A stretch of DNA of 64,000 nt from Croceibacterium soli (lineage in GTDB: Bacteria; Pseudomonadota; Alphaproteobacteria; Sphingomonadales; Sphingomonadaceae): the NCBI RefSeq assembly GCF_009828065.1, contig NZ_WTYK01000002.1, positions 248,001 through 312,000 on the forward strand, given 5' to 3'. Shown here in pieces: positions 17,996-27,872 of this stretch (positions within the stretch are counted from its first letter, which is position 1; each line of letters opens with the position of its first letter). A program made the position numbers and the translations under genes. A model generated the notes under the pieces. It worked only from the letters and a program-made list of their open reading frames with translations. It was not told where the DNA came from and searched no databases.

Positions 17996-19081
17996 TCAGA
18001 ACGCCTGGCTGAGCCCGACGGAGAGGGTCCACTTCTCCGGCGCCTGAATGCCGTTCAGGTCCTGGTAGAGCGGGACGGCGAACTCCATCCCGAGTTGCGG
18101 CCGGCTGGTCGCCGCGATCGGCAGCAGCCAGTTGAGGCCCAGCCCGGCCCTCACCACGTCGCCGCCGTAGTTTTCCTGGCGGTCCGGCGGGGAGTCGTGG
18201 TGGTGCGGGCCGTCGTAGTGGCCCTCGATCGCGCCTTCGCGGCGGTACTCGATGCGCCCCGTCGCGCCGACGCTGCTGCCGAGCAGGTAGCTGACCCACC
18301 CGGTCGCACTCGCCACGTCGCCGAAGCGGAAGCCGGACTCGTTCGCCTTCTCCGTCCGCCAGCGGTAGGACGCCTGCGCCCCCCAGCCCATCGGCCCCTC
18401 GCGGCCGTGGACCGTCAGCAAAGGCTCGACATCCCAGGTGCCGCTGCCGGACTGCATGCCGTAGTGGACGAACGTGCCGTCGGCATTGGTCCGGTCGACC
18501 CGCCCTGTCGGAGCCCACACCCCGAGCGTCGCATGAGCGCCGAAGCGGTCGCTGCGGGCCAGGCGATAAGAGGCGGATACTAACGTATCCCCGAACCCTT
18601 CGGTGGAATGCGCATGCACTTCGCCGAAGCCCATCGCCATGCCCGGCCCGTGCCCGGCGTGGCCGCCGTGCCCGCCGCCTCCGGCTGGGTCGATGCCGAC
18701 CATCTCCATCCGGTGCCACATGTAGTGTGGCATCACCATCAGCGTGATCGTGTCGTTCGGGGCGAACATCAGGTCGAGCATCGCCATGTCCATCTCCATG
18801 GACTTGACCCGCACGGTGTACCCGGCGGCGAGAATGGCGGCGTCGGAGATGTCGTCCGTCCCGGCCTCGTTGATCCCGGCGGAGCGGCTGCGCTCCAGCC
18901 GCAGGCCGATCATGAACTCGCCGCCGTCATGCATGTGCTCGTTCATCAATCCGGCGGACGGATGGAGCAAAGGGGCCTGGACGGTGATTTGGTCGAGGTC
19001 GGCGCTCTCCTGCGCGAAAGCTGGAGATACCGGGCAAAGCGCGGCCAGCGCCAGCGCGCTGCCGCAAAGCAGATGTTTCAT
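17996..19081 (-). CDS. Met/His-rich outer-membrane transporter-like protein
   Basis: A 361-residue protein with a clear signal peptide (MKHLLCGSALALAALCPVSP, cleavage after AFA) and beta-strand-rich sequence ending in aromatic Phe, as in outer-membrane barrels. The N-terminal half is rich in Met and His (NEHMHDGGEFM, MEMDMAMLDLM, YMWHRMEM, GHGGHAGHG), which suggests copper binding. The neighbouring DUF2946 gene, a family often found in copper loci, supports this. It resembles proteins annotated loosely as 'transporter' in sphingomonads. Copper link is inferred. Confidence 0.75.
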   Translation of the reverse strand: MKHLLCGSALALAALCPVSPAFAQESADLDQITVQAPLLHPSAGLMNEHMHDGGEFMIGLRLERSRSAGINEAGTDDISDAAILAAGYTVRVKSMEMDMAMLDLMFAPNDTITLMVMPHYMWHRMEMVGIDPAGGGGHGGHAGHGPGMAMGFGEVHAHSTEGFGDTLVSASYRLARSDRFGAHATLGVWAPTGRVDRTNADGTFVHYGMQSGSGTWDVEPLLTVHGREGPMGWGAQASYRWRTEKANESGFRFGDVASATGWVSYLLGSSVGATGRIEYRREGAIEGHYDGPHHHDSPPDRQENYGGDVVRAGLGLNWLLPIAATSRPQLGMEFAVPLYQDLNGIQAPEKWTLSVGLSQAF

Positions 19082-19132
19082 AGATAGCGTCCTGTCAGAT
19101 CGTGAAAAGACCGGACCAAGGTCCGGCACGGC

Positions 19133-19519
19133 TCAAACCCTGACAGGCGGCCCCCGCGCCGGCGGCCGCTGCCGCGCCGCCGCGGCCAGCGCGAACGGGC
19201 CGTGATCGATCGAAAAGCTTTCCGCCACCGGCTGCGGCAGCGGCAGGTCGAGAGCCGGCGAACCGGCCGCAGCCCCCGCCCAGAAGCCCGCGAACGCGCA
19301 GGCTTCCTGGGTCGGCTTGCCCTCATCCGCCGGAACGTCCTTCTCCGGCACGGGGATCTGCAGCACCGCATCGGAATGGCAGATCAGGACGGTGACCGCC
19401 CCGTCGTCGGCCCGCTCGGTCATGTACCCCTGCGGCACCGCCGCACGCACGACCAGCGCCGCCACCAGCAGCAGCCAGACGAAGGCGAGCTTCGCGCGGG
19501 ATCCGGCGATGTCCCTCAT
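19133..19519 (-). CDS. DUF2946 family protein
   Basis: A 128-residue protein with an N-terminal hydrophobic segment (residues ~10-28) followed by a short periplasmic domain with VPQGYM and VLICHSD near the middle and a paired Cys region (QEACAFAGFWAG). This matches DUF2946, small proteins often encoded beside copper-handling outer-membrane proteins. It lies 51 bases upstream of the Met/His-rich barrel gene on the same strand, so the pair is probably one operon. Confidence 0.75.
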   Translation of the reverse strand: MRDIAGSRAKLAFVWLLLVAALVVRAAVPQGYMTERADDGAVTVLICHSDAVLQIPVPEKDVPADEGKPTQEACAFAGFWAGAAAGSPALDLPLPQPVAESFSIDHGPFALAAAARQRPPARGPPVRV

Positions 19520-19594
19520 GCCCGTGCGCCGCTAGTCGCGCGCAATGGCTCGCGCAAGAGCGGCGGCGCCTGGATACCGGCGTGGGGCGAGCCT

Positions 19595-19710
19595 CTCGTG
19601 GTTCGACAAGCTCACCACGAACGGATGTTGTCCGATGATATCATCCAGGCCGGCTCGTCGATCCACTACGCTCCCCCGATCCGTTCGTCCTGAGCCTGTC
19701 GAAGGACGGG
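19595..19710. repeat. Dispersed inverted repeat pair
   Basis: GTGGTTCGACAAGCTCACC at about 19599 and GTTCGTCCTGAGCCTGTCG at about 19683 are inverted copies of the end motifs also seen in the 8641 array. No gene is present between the DUF2946 gene and the lipoprotein gene. Confidence 0.75.
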
Positions 19711-19727
19711 CGGGCACCGCCTCAGCC

Positions 19728-20282
19728 TCAGGCCCTCAACGCCTCGTAGACCACCTTGTCCGTCTGGCTGGTGCACAGCGCGCTGCGGACCTCGCGCTCG
19801 CGGCCCGGCAGCTTTGCCAGCAGCAGGCTGGCGCCATAGTCGGGGCAGGCCCCGATCCGCTCGGGCTCTTCGCGGAAGGCTTCGCTGGTCAGGGTGTCCT
19901 CGATCACCGCCGTGGCGACCGCGTCCGCCTCGCGCCAGCCCCGGGCGGTGGCGGCGAACCACCTGTCGCCCTCCTTCGCCAGCAGCGCGACCGGGATCGC
20001 CGGGCGCCAGTCCGGACCGGCGTTCGGCGGTGGCGGCGGGCTCATACCGGGGAAGCGCTTTACGATCACGTGGCTCGGCGCGGCCAGCGCACGGCGCACG
20101 GCCGTCTCGCCGAAGCGATCGCGAGCCGTGGCGAGCAGGTCCTGCTCGACCTGCCTCAGCTCGACTCCCGCGGGCAAAGTATCGAGCGGCCGCACTTCGC
20201 TGACCACGCCAACAGCCTCCAGCGCGGTGCATGCCGCCATCCCTGCCGCTAGGAACGGCGCAAGAAGAAGGACCCTTCTCAT
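19728..20282 (-). CDS. Putative lipoprotein of unknown function
   Basis: A 184-residue protein with a lipoprotein signal: short charged start (MRRVLLLAPFLAAG) and lipobox MAAC with the cysteine at residue 18. The mature part has a Pro-rich stretch (PGMSPPPPPN) and no recognised domain. It is the last gene of the recN-DUF559-GNAT-ligA string, 42 bases after ligA. Confidence 0.7.
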   Translation of the reverse strand: MRRVLLLAPFLAAGMAACTALEAVGVVSEVRPLDTLPAGVELRQVEQDLLATARDRFGETAVRRALAAPSHVIVKRFPGMSPPPPPNAGPDWRPAIPVALLAKEGDRWFAATARGWREADAVATAVIEDTLTSEAFREEPERIGACPDYGASLLLAKLPGREREVRSALCTSQTDKVVYEALRA

Positions 20283-20324
20283 CCACCGGGTCCAATCCTG
20301 CGCGCACCGGAGAGTTCCCCGGCC

Positions 20325-23168
<2,844 letters not shown>

Positions 23169-23172
<4 letters not shown>

Positions 23173-23759
23173 AACTCCCCCTCCTCTTCAGAGGAGGGGG
23201 TGGGGGGGTGGTGTTCGCAACGCCTCCCCCAGCGCTCCGGCTGCGCATCGAGCGCAATCTTCAGCGCCGTCAGCACCCCGTCAGTATTCCGCATCACGTC
23301 CTCGTTCGTAAACCGCACCACGCGGAACCCGAACTCCCGCAGCATGCGCCTGTCGCGCGCCAGATCTCGCTCGCGCTCGTGGGTGTCCCCATCGATCTCC
23401 ACCGCCAGGCCTCTCGCAGGGCAGAACAGGTCGACGATGCGAAAACCGATCACGTCCTGCCGGCGGAACTTGTACCCGAAGAACTGCCGCGCCCGCAGCG
23501 CCGACCAAAGCCGCTTCTCCGGCTCCGTCGGATTGTTGCGCATGTCCCGGGCGCGTTGGAGGAGAACTCTGCGCGTGGGTCCACCACCCCCAACCCCCTC
23601 CTCTAAAGAGGAGGGGGCTTTGAGCGTCGCGCTTCTCTTCCCCCCCTCCTCTTCAGAACAAGGAGTTTGAGGGTGGTGCTGCCCTGGCGCCACCCCCTTC
23701 CCCCCCTCCTCTTCAGAGGAGGGGGTCGGGGGGTGGTGCTGGCCTGGCGCCACGCTCAC
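23169..23759 (-). CDS. DUF559 (Vsr-like) nuclease-fold protein embedded in palindromic repeats
   Basis: The core, about residues 65-180, is a DUF559 domain: RARDMRNNPTEPEKRLW, then FGYKFRRQDVIGFRIVDLFC, then AVEIDGDTH with the acidic residues of the Vsr/PD-(D/E)XK fold. The first ~60 and last ~15 residues are translated repeat sequence. The frame starts at GTG 23759 overlapping the recN stop (GTGA) and ends overlapping the GNAT start (GTGA). A shorter start at ATG 23543 is possible but would cut the domain. Activity of DUF559 proteins is not established; a role in mobilising the repeats is inferred. Confidence 0.8.
23177..23213. repeat. Palindromic repeat, downstream arm of the DUF559 element
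   Basis: 24-bp palindrome CCCCCTCCTCT-tc-AGAGGAGGGGG at 23177-23200 followed by a G-rich tail ending in GTGGTG. It is an imperfect inverted copy of 23581-23617 on the other side of the DUF559 gene, and it provides the Shine-Dalgarno of the GNAT gene. Confidence 0.88.
23581..23755. repeat. Palindromic repeat cluster, upstream arm of the DUF559 element
   Basis: Starts with CCACCACCCCC and a 24-bp palindrome at 23594-23617, then two direct ~60-bp copies with palindromes at 23642-23664 (degenerate) and 23702-23725 (perfect), each followed by GGTGGTGCTG and CCTGGCGCCAC. The stretch is read through in one open frame from the recN stop into DUF559. Confidence 0.88.
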
Positions 23760-25420
23760 ACGCCCTCCAGCAACCGGTCCGCCTGTGCCCGCGCTTCGCT
23801 GGTGATCTCGGCGCCAGATAGCATTCGCGCGATCTCCTCCTGGCGGCCGGCTTCGTCGAGCAGGTGGACCGACGTGCGGGTCACCGTGCCTTCGCTCGAC
23901 TTGGCGATGACGTAATGCGTCTGCCCGCGCGCGGCGACTTGCGGGGAGTGGGTGACGGCGAGGAGTTGCCCGCCTTGCGCCAGGCGCGACAGGCGCTCGC
24001 CGATCGCGCTCGCCACGGCGCCGCCGACGCCGCGGTCGATCTCATCGAAGATCACCGTCGCGGCCCCGCCCTGCTCGGCGAGTGCGACCTTGAGCGCGAG
24101 GATGAAGCGGCTCAGCTCGCCGCCGCTGGCGATCTTGTTCAGCGGGGCGAAGTCGGCGCCGGGATTGGTGGCGATGAGGAACTCGACGCTGTCCATGCCG
24201 TGCGCGCCCCAGCGCTCCTCCGGCAGCTCGCTGACCGCCGTGCGGAAGCGCGCGCTGTCGAGCTTGAGCGGGGCGAGCTCGTTCGCGACCGCCGCGTCGA
24301 GCCGCAGCGCGGCGGCGACGCGGGCCGCGTGGAGCGCCTCGGCCCTTGCGCGGTAAAGCTCGTGCGCCGCGCGTTCAGCCTGTTCGAGCTCGCCGATGTG
24401 GGCGTCGCCCGCCTCGATCGCATCGAGCTGCGCGCGCATCTTGCGCATCTTCGCGGGCAGCTCGTCCACTTCGCAGCGATGCTTGCGGGCCACCGCGCGC
24501 AGTTCGAACAGACGGGTCTCGATCCGGTCGAGCTCGGCCGGGTCGAACTCCAGCGCCCGGGCGGCCGCCTCCAGCTTCTCCTCGGCCTCGCCCGCCTCGA
24601 TCACCGCGCGGTCCAGCGCTGCCAGCGCTTCGGCCAGCAGCGCGTGCTCCGGCGCGATCCGGTCGAGCCGCCGCGCCGCGCCGCGCAGCTTCGCCAGCGC
24701 CGAATCCGATCCGTCCCACAGCGTCCGCAGCTCATCGAGATCGCCGGAGAGCTTCTCCCCCTTCTGCATGTCCGCGCGCGCGCCGGCGAGCTGTTCCTCC
24801 TCGCCCTCTTCCGGCTGGAGCGCGGTCAGCTCGGCAAGATAAGCGACCAGCAGGTCCTGGTCCGCCCTGGCCTGCTCGATCTCGGCCCGCGCCTGGGCGA
24901 GCTCCGCCTCGGCTTCCCGCCAGCCGCGCCACGCCGCCTCGACGCCGCCCGCGTCGGCCCCGGCGTATCGGTCGAGCAGCGCCCGGTGTCCGCGCGGGTT
25001 GACCAGGCCGCGGTCGTCGTGCTGGCCGTGCAGTTCCACCAGCGCCGGCGCCAGCTCGCGCAGCAGCGCAGCGCCGACAGGCTGGTCGTTGACGAACGCC
25101 TTGCTGCCACCGTCCGCCTTGACCGTGCGGCGCAGGATCAGCGGCTCGCCGGGTTCGATCTCAACATCCGCTTCGGCCAGGGCGTCCCGCACGGCCGCCG
25201 GGAGTTCCGCGAACTCGAACGTTGCCGTCACGCCGGCCTTGTCCGCGCCCGCGCGCACAAGCCCGGTCTCTGCCCGGTTGCCGAGCACAAGCCCCAACGC
25301 GTCGAGCAGGATCGACTTGCCCGCCCCGGTTTCGCCGGTGAGCACCCCGAGCCCGCGCGTAAAGGCGAGGTCGAGCGCCTCTATCAGCACGATGTTGCGG
25401 ATGGCGAGCTGGGTCAGCAT
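23756..25420 (-). CDS. recN: DNA repair protein RecN
   Basis: A 554-residue SMC-like ATPase for double-strand-break repair. It has Walker A GETGAGKS near residue 30, a long central coiled coil (residues ~160-380), the ABC signature GGELSRFILALKVAL, and Walker B TVIFDEIDRGVGG. ATG 25420 opens the conserved MLTQLAIRNIVLIE sequence; the longer frame to 25483 is rejected. It heads the string recN-DUF559-GNAT-ligA. DnaA-box-like sites lie in its upstream region. Confidence 0.96.
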   Translation of the reverse strand: MLTQLAIRNIVLIEALDLAFTRGLGVLTGETGAGKSILLDALGLVLGNRAETGLVRAGADKAGVTATFEFAELPAAVRDALAEADVEIEPGEPLILRRTVKADGGSKAFVNDQPVGAALLRELAPALVELHGQHDDRGLVNPRGHRALLDRYAGADAGGVEAAWRGWREAEAELAQARAEIEQARADQDLLVAYLAELTALQPEEGEEEQLAGARADMQKGEKLSGDLDELRTLWDGSDSALAKLRGAARRLDRIAPEHALLAEALAALDRAVIEAGEAEEKLEAAARALEFDPAELDRIETRLFELRAVARKHRCEVDELPAKMRKMRAQLDAIEAGDAHIGELEQAERAAHELYRARAEALHAARVAAALRLDAAVANELAPLKLDSARFRTAVSELPEERWGAHGMDSVEFLIATNPGADFAPLNKIASGGELSRFILALKVALAEQGGAATVIFDEIDRGVGGAVASAIGERLSRLAQGGQLLAVTHSPQVAARGQTHYVIAKSSEGTVTRTSVHLLDEAGRQEEIARMLSGAEITSEARAQADRLLEGV

Positions 25421-25510
25421 GGCGGCAGACGCAGCATTACGGCCCGCCCCGGCAAACGCAACGGCGCGCCTGCCCTTGCGCACGGTTCAAGCACTTCGAT
25501 TGCCCGCGGG

Positions 25511-25598
25511 TTTTCCACAGCCGGCGCGACGACCCGGCCGCCCTATCCATCCGTGTCGGAAACCGAATCTTAAGATTGTTATGGGCACTTGTGGATAA
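25511..25598. promoter_or_regulatory. Two DnaA-box-like sites and a palindrome between recN and the PilZ gene
   Basis: TTTTCCACA at 25511-25519 fits the TTWTNCACA DnaA-box consensus. TGTGGATAA at 25590-25598 is the reverse complement of the strong box TTATCCACA. A 12-bp perfect palindrome, AATCTTAAGATT, lies at 25566-25577. The region is the shared upstream sequence of two divergent genes, so DnaA control is possible. Binding is inferred from consensus only. Confidence 0.45.
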
Positions 25599-25626
25599 CT
25601 GCCGACCGAAGGGGGGTCCGCGCGCC

Positions 25627-25959
25627 GTGTCAGTTCTGACCATACGTTCGCACAAGAGGTTCGCCGTCCGGCGGGCCATTTCCTTGCATGGCGAGGATTC
25701 GAAGCGACGTGGCGGGCTGATGATCGAGCTGTCGTGCGAAGGCTGCCGGATCAGCAATGCCGAAAGCGGCGCGTTCACCACCGATCAGCCGGTCACCATC
25801 GACCTGGGCGACGAAGAGCAGCTCGACGGGCGCATCCGCTGGGCCCACGACGGCTTCGTCGGCATCAAGTTCGCGCGCGCGCTGCGGCCCGCGGAATTCG
25901 GGGAACTGCTGGCCGCGAGCCGCGCCCCCGCCAGCGAGGCGCGCCGCTACGGCACCTGA
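25627..25959 (+). CDS. Single-domain PilZ protein
   Basis: A 110-residue protein made of one PilZ domain, the usual cyclic-di-GMP receptor. The N-terminal HKRFAVRR supplies the RxxxR arginines; the second motif reads ELSCEG instead of the usual D/NxSxxG, so one position is not canonical. It ends with IRWAHDGFVGIKF, typical of alphaproteobacterial PilZ. GTG 25627 is chosen over an upstream TTG because a GGGGGG tract precedes it. The window also encodes two GGDEF-EAL proteins that could make or break its ligand. Confidence 0.82.
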   Translation: MSVLTIRSHKRFAVRRAISLHGEDSKRRGGLMIELSCEGCRISNAESGAFTTDQPVTIDLGDEEQLDGRIRWAHDGFVGIKFARALRPAEFGELLAASRAPASEARRYGT

Positions 25960-25974
25960 GCCCGGCGCTTCGGT

Positions 25975-26781
25975 TCAGCCGCCCGAAGCGAGCTGCGGAG
26001 CCTTGTCGCCGATCAGCTCGTAAGCCCGCTCGTACCACTCGCTGCCCGGGTAGTTTGCGCCAAGCACGGCGGCATACTTCTTCGCTTCGTCGAGAATGCC
26101 CAGCGCCAGGCTGGTCTCGGTCAGGCGATAGAGCGCTTCGGGCGTGTGGCTCGTCGTCTGGTAGTTCTCGATCACGTTCTGAAAGCGGATCTGCGCCGCC
26201 AGCCAGCGGCCGGAACGCTCGTAGAAGCGGCCGATCTCCATTTCCTTGCCGGCGAGGTGATCGTTCACGAGATCGATCTTCAGCCGCGCATCGGCGGCAT
26301 ATTCGGTCTGCGGATAGCGGCGCTGCAGCTCGGTCAGTGCATCGAGCGCCTGGCGGGTGATCCGCTGGTCCCGCTCCACGTCGCTGATCTGCTCGTAATA
26401 GCTGATCGCGATCAGGTAATAGGCGTACGGCGCATCCTTGTTGCCCGGGTGGATCGACAGGAACCGCTGCGCGCCCTGGATCGCCTTTTCGTAATCGCGG
26501 CCGGAATAGTGGGCGAAGGCGCCCATCAGCTGCGCGCGGCGCGCCCACGGCGAATAAGGATGCTGCCGTTCGACCTCGTCGAACAAAGCCGCTGCGACCT
26601 TGTTGTCGCCCCGGTCGAGCCGTTCCTTGGCCTCGGCGTAGAGCGACTCCACGTCGCGCGCGACATAGGCGACGTCCCCGCCTTGTTTGCCGCCGAGCGC
26701 GGAGCAGCCCGAAAGGACCAGCGCGGCGGCAAGGGGGAAGAGGACGGCGGCGCCTCTGGCGCGGGCAATCGGTGCTAGCAT
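25975..26781 (-). CDS. bamD: Outer-membrane assembly lipoprotein BamD
   Basis: A 268-residue lipoprotein of the BAM complex that inserts outer-membrane proteins. It has a signal peptide with lipobox LSGC (Cys about residue 26) and then tetratricopeptide repeats, including YAEAKERLDRGDNKVAAALF and HPYSPWARRAQLM, the standard BamD start. ATG 26781 begins the signal peptide; longer extensions are rejected. Convergent with the PilZ gene, 15 bases apart. Confidence 0.95.
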   Translation of the reverse strand: MLAPIARARGAAVLFPLAAALVLSGCSALGGKQGGDVAYVARDVESLYAEAKERLDRGDNKVAAALFDEVERQHPYSPWARRAQLMGAFAHYSGRDYEKAIQGAQRFLSIHPGNKDAPYAYYLIAISYYEQISDVERDQRITRQALDALTELQRRYPQTEYAADARLKIDLVNDHLAGKEMEIGRFYERSGRWLAAQIRFQNVIENYQTTSHTPEALYRLTETSLALGILDEAKKYAAVLGANYPGSEWYERAYELIGDKAPQLASGG

Positions 26782-26894
26782 GGCAGGCCCTATAGCCAGC
26801 GCGGGAATGAACGCCAAGTGAAGTTGCGCCCGGCCGCCCCGCGGGCGCAACCGGGCGTGCGGAAACCGATCCGGGCCGCCGCCGTTTTTGCCCC

Positions 26895-27302
26895 ATGCCC
26901 ACGCCGGAAGAACTCGTCGCGCAGCGCCGCCCGGGCGGTACGGTCGTCGGCTGGAAGCTCGACCGCGCCCAGCGCTCCGAGCTGCTCGGCCGCTTTCCAC
27001 CGGCATACGGCAATATCGTGGCCGATCATGTGACGCTGGCGGCCAAAGTCAGCGCCGATACGCCGCTGCCCGACCGGGCTCCCGCCGAGGCGGTCGGCCG
27101 GATCGATGACGGCAAGGGTGTGGAAGCGATAGTCGTGGCGATCGGCGGCAGCACTGACCGTCCCGGCGGGGGAACCTACCACATCACCTGGTCGCTCGGC
27201 CCCGGCCGGCGGGCCAGGGAAAGCAACGATACGCTCGCCGCCGGCCCATGGCAGCCGCTGGCGCAGCCGATTGCCCTGGCCCTCGAGCCGGCGCGGTTCT
27301 GA
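26895..27302 (+). CDS. 2H-phosphoesterase-like protein
   Basis: A 135-residue protein with two His-x-Thr motifs, HVT at residues 45-47 and HIT at residues 96-98, about 50 residues apart. This is the defining pattern of the 2H phosphoesterase superfamily, whose members open 2',3'-cyclic phosphates on RNA ends or nucleotides. The segment VVAIGGSTDRPGGGTYHITWSL resembles the cyclic phosphodiesterase part of fungal tRNA ligase. Its stop overlaps the start of a HAD phosphatase (TGATG), so both are translated together. The activity is inferred from motifs. Confidence 0.6.
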   Translation: MPTPEELVAQRRPGGTVVGWKLDRAQRSELLGRFPPAYGNIVADHVTLAAKVSADTPLPDRAPAEAVGRIDDGKGVEAIVVAIGGSTDRPGGGTYHITWSLGPGRRARESNDTLAAGPWQPLAQPIALALEPARF

Positions 27303-27769
27303 TGCGCCAGCTCTATCTCGATTGCGACGGCGTTCTGGCGGACTTCGACAAAGGCGCGACCGCCGTGCTCGGCCTGCCGCCGCGCGTGTTCGAGAAGCGT
27401 CACGGGCTCGGCAAGTTCTGGCAGAAGCTGGCCACGGCGCCGGACTTCTACTTCGGCCTGCCGCTGATGGACGATGCGATGGAGCTGTTCGAGGCGGTCC
27501 GGCATCTCGACCCGATAATCCTCACCGGCCTGCCTCGCGGCAACTGGGCGGCCGACCAGAAAGTGCGCTGGGCGGCCGAGTATTTCCCCGGCACCCGGAT
27601 CATCACCACGATGGCCCGCGATAAGCGCGATCACGCGAAGGAGGGCGACGTCCTGGTCGACGACCAGCTCCGCCACCGCGACCGCTGGGAGGAAGTCGGC
27701 GGGATATTCATGCACCACAAGAACGCGCGGCAGTCGATCGAGGAACTGCGGCAGTACTTCCCCTTGTGA
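27302..27769 (+). CDS. HAD superfamily 5'-nucleotidase-like protein (NT5C type)
   Basis: A 155-residue HAD hydrolase. The catalytic motif DCDGVLADFD is at residues 7-16, motif II is ILTGLPRG, and the late acidic motif is DVLVDDQ. The overall pattern resembles the NT5C/5'(3')-deoxyribonucleotidase family, which removes phosphate from nucleotides. It is coupled to the 2H-phosphoesterase-like gene by a one-base overlap, suggesting sequential action on a phosphorylated nucleotide or RNA end. Confidence 0.75.
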   Translation: MRQLYLDCDGVLADFDKGATAVLGLPPRVFEKRHGLGKFWQKLATAPDFYFGLPLMDDAMELFEAVRHLDPIILTGLPRGNWAADQKVRWAAEYFPGTRIITTMARDKRDHAKEGDVLVDDQLRHRDRWEEVGGIFMHHKNARQSIEELRQYFPL

Positions 27770-27872
27770 GCGGGCCCGGTCTATTCCCCCCAAAAACTAC
27801 CCGAGCGACCTTAAGCGGATGCAAGAGCCGCGACGGCTAATGACTCTTGTTGGCGGAGGATAGAGTCGAGTC

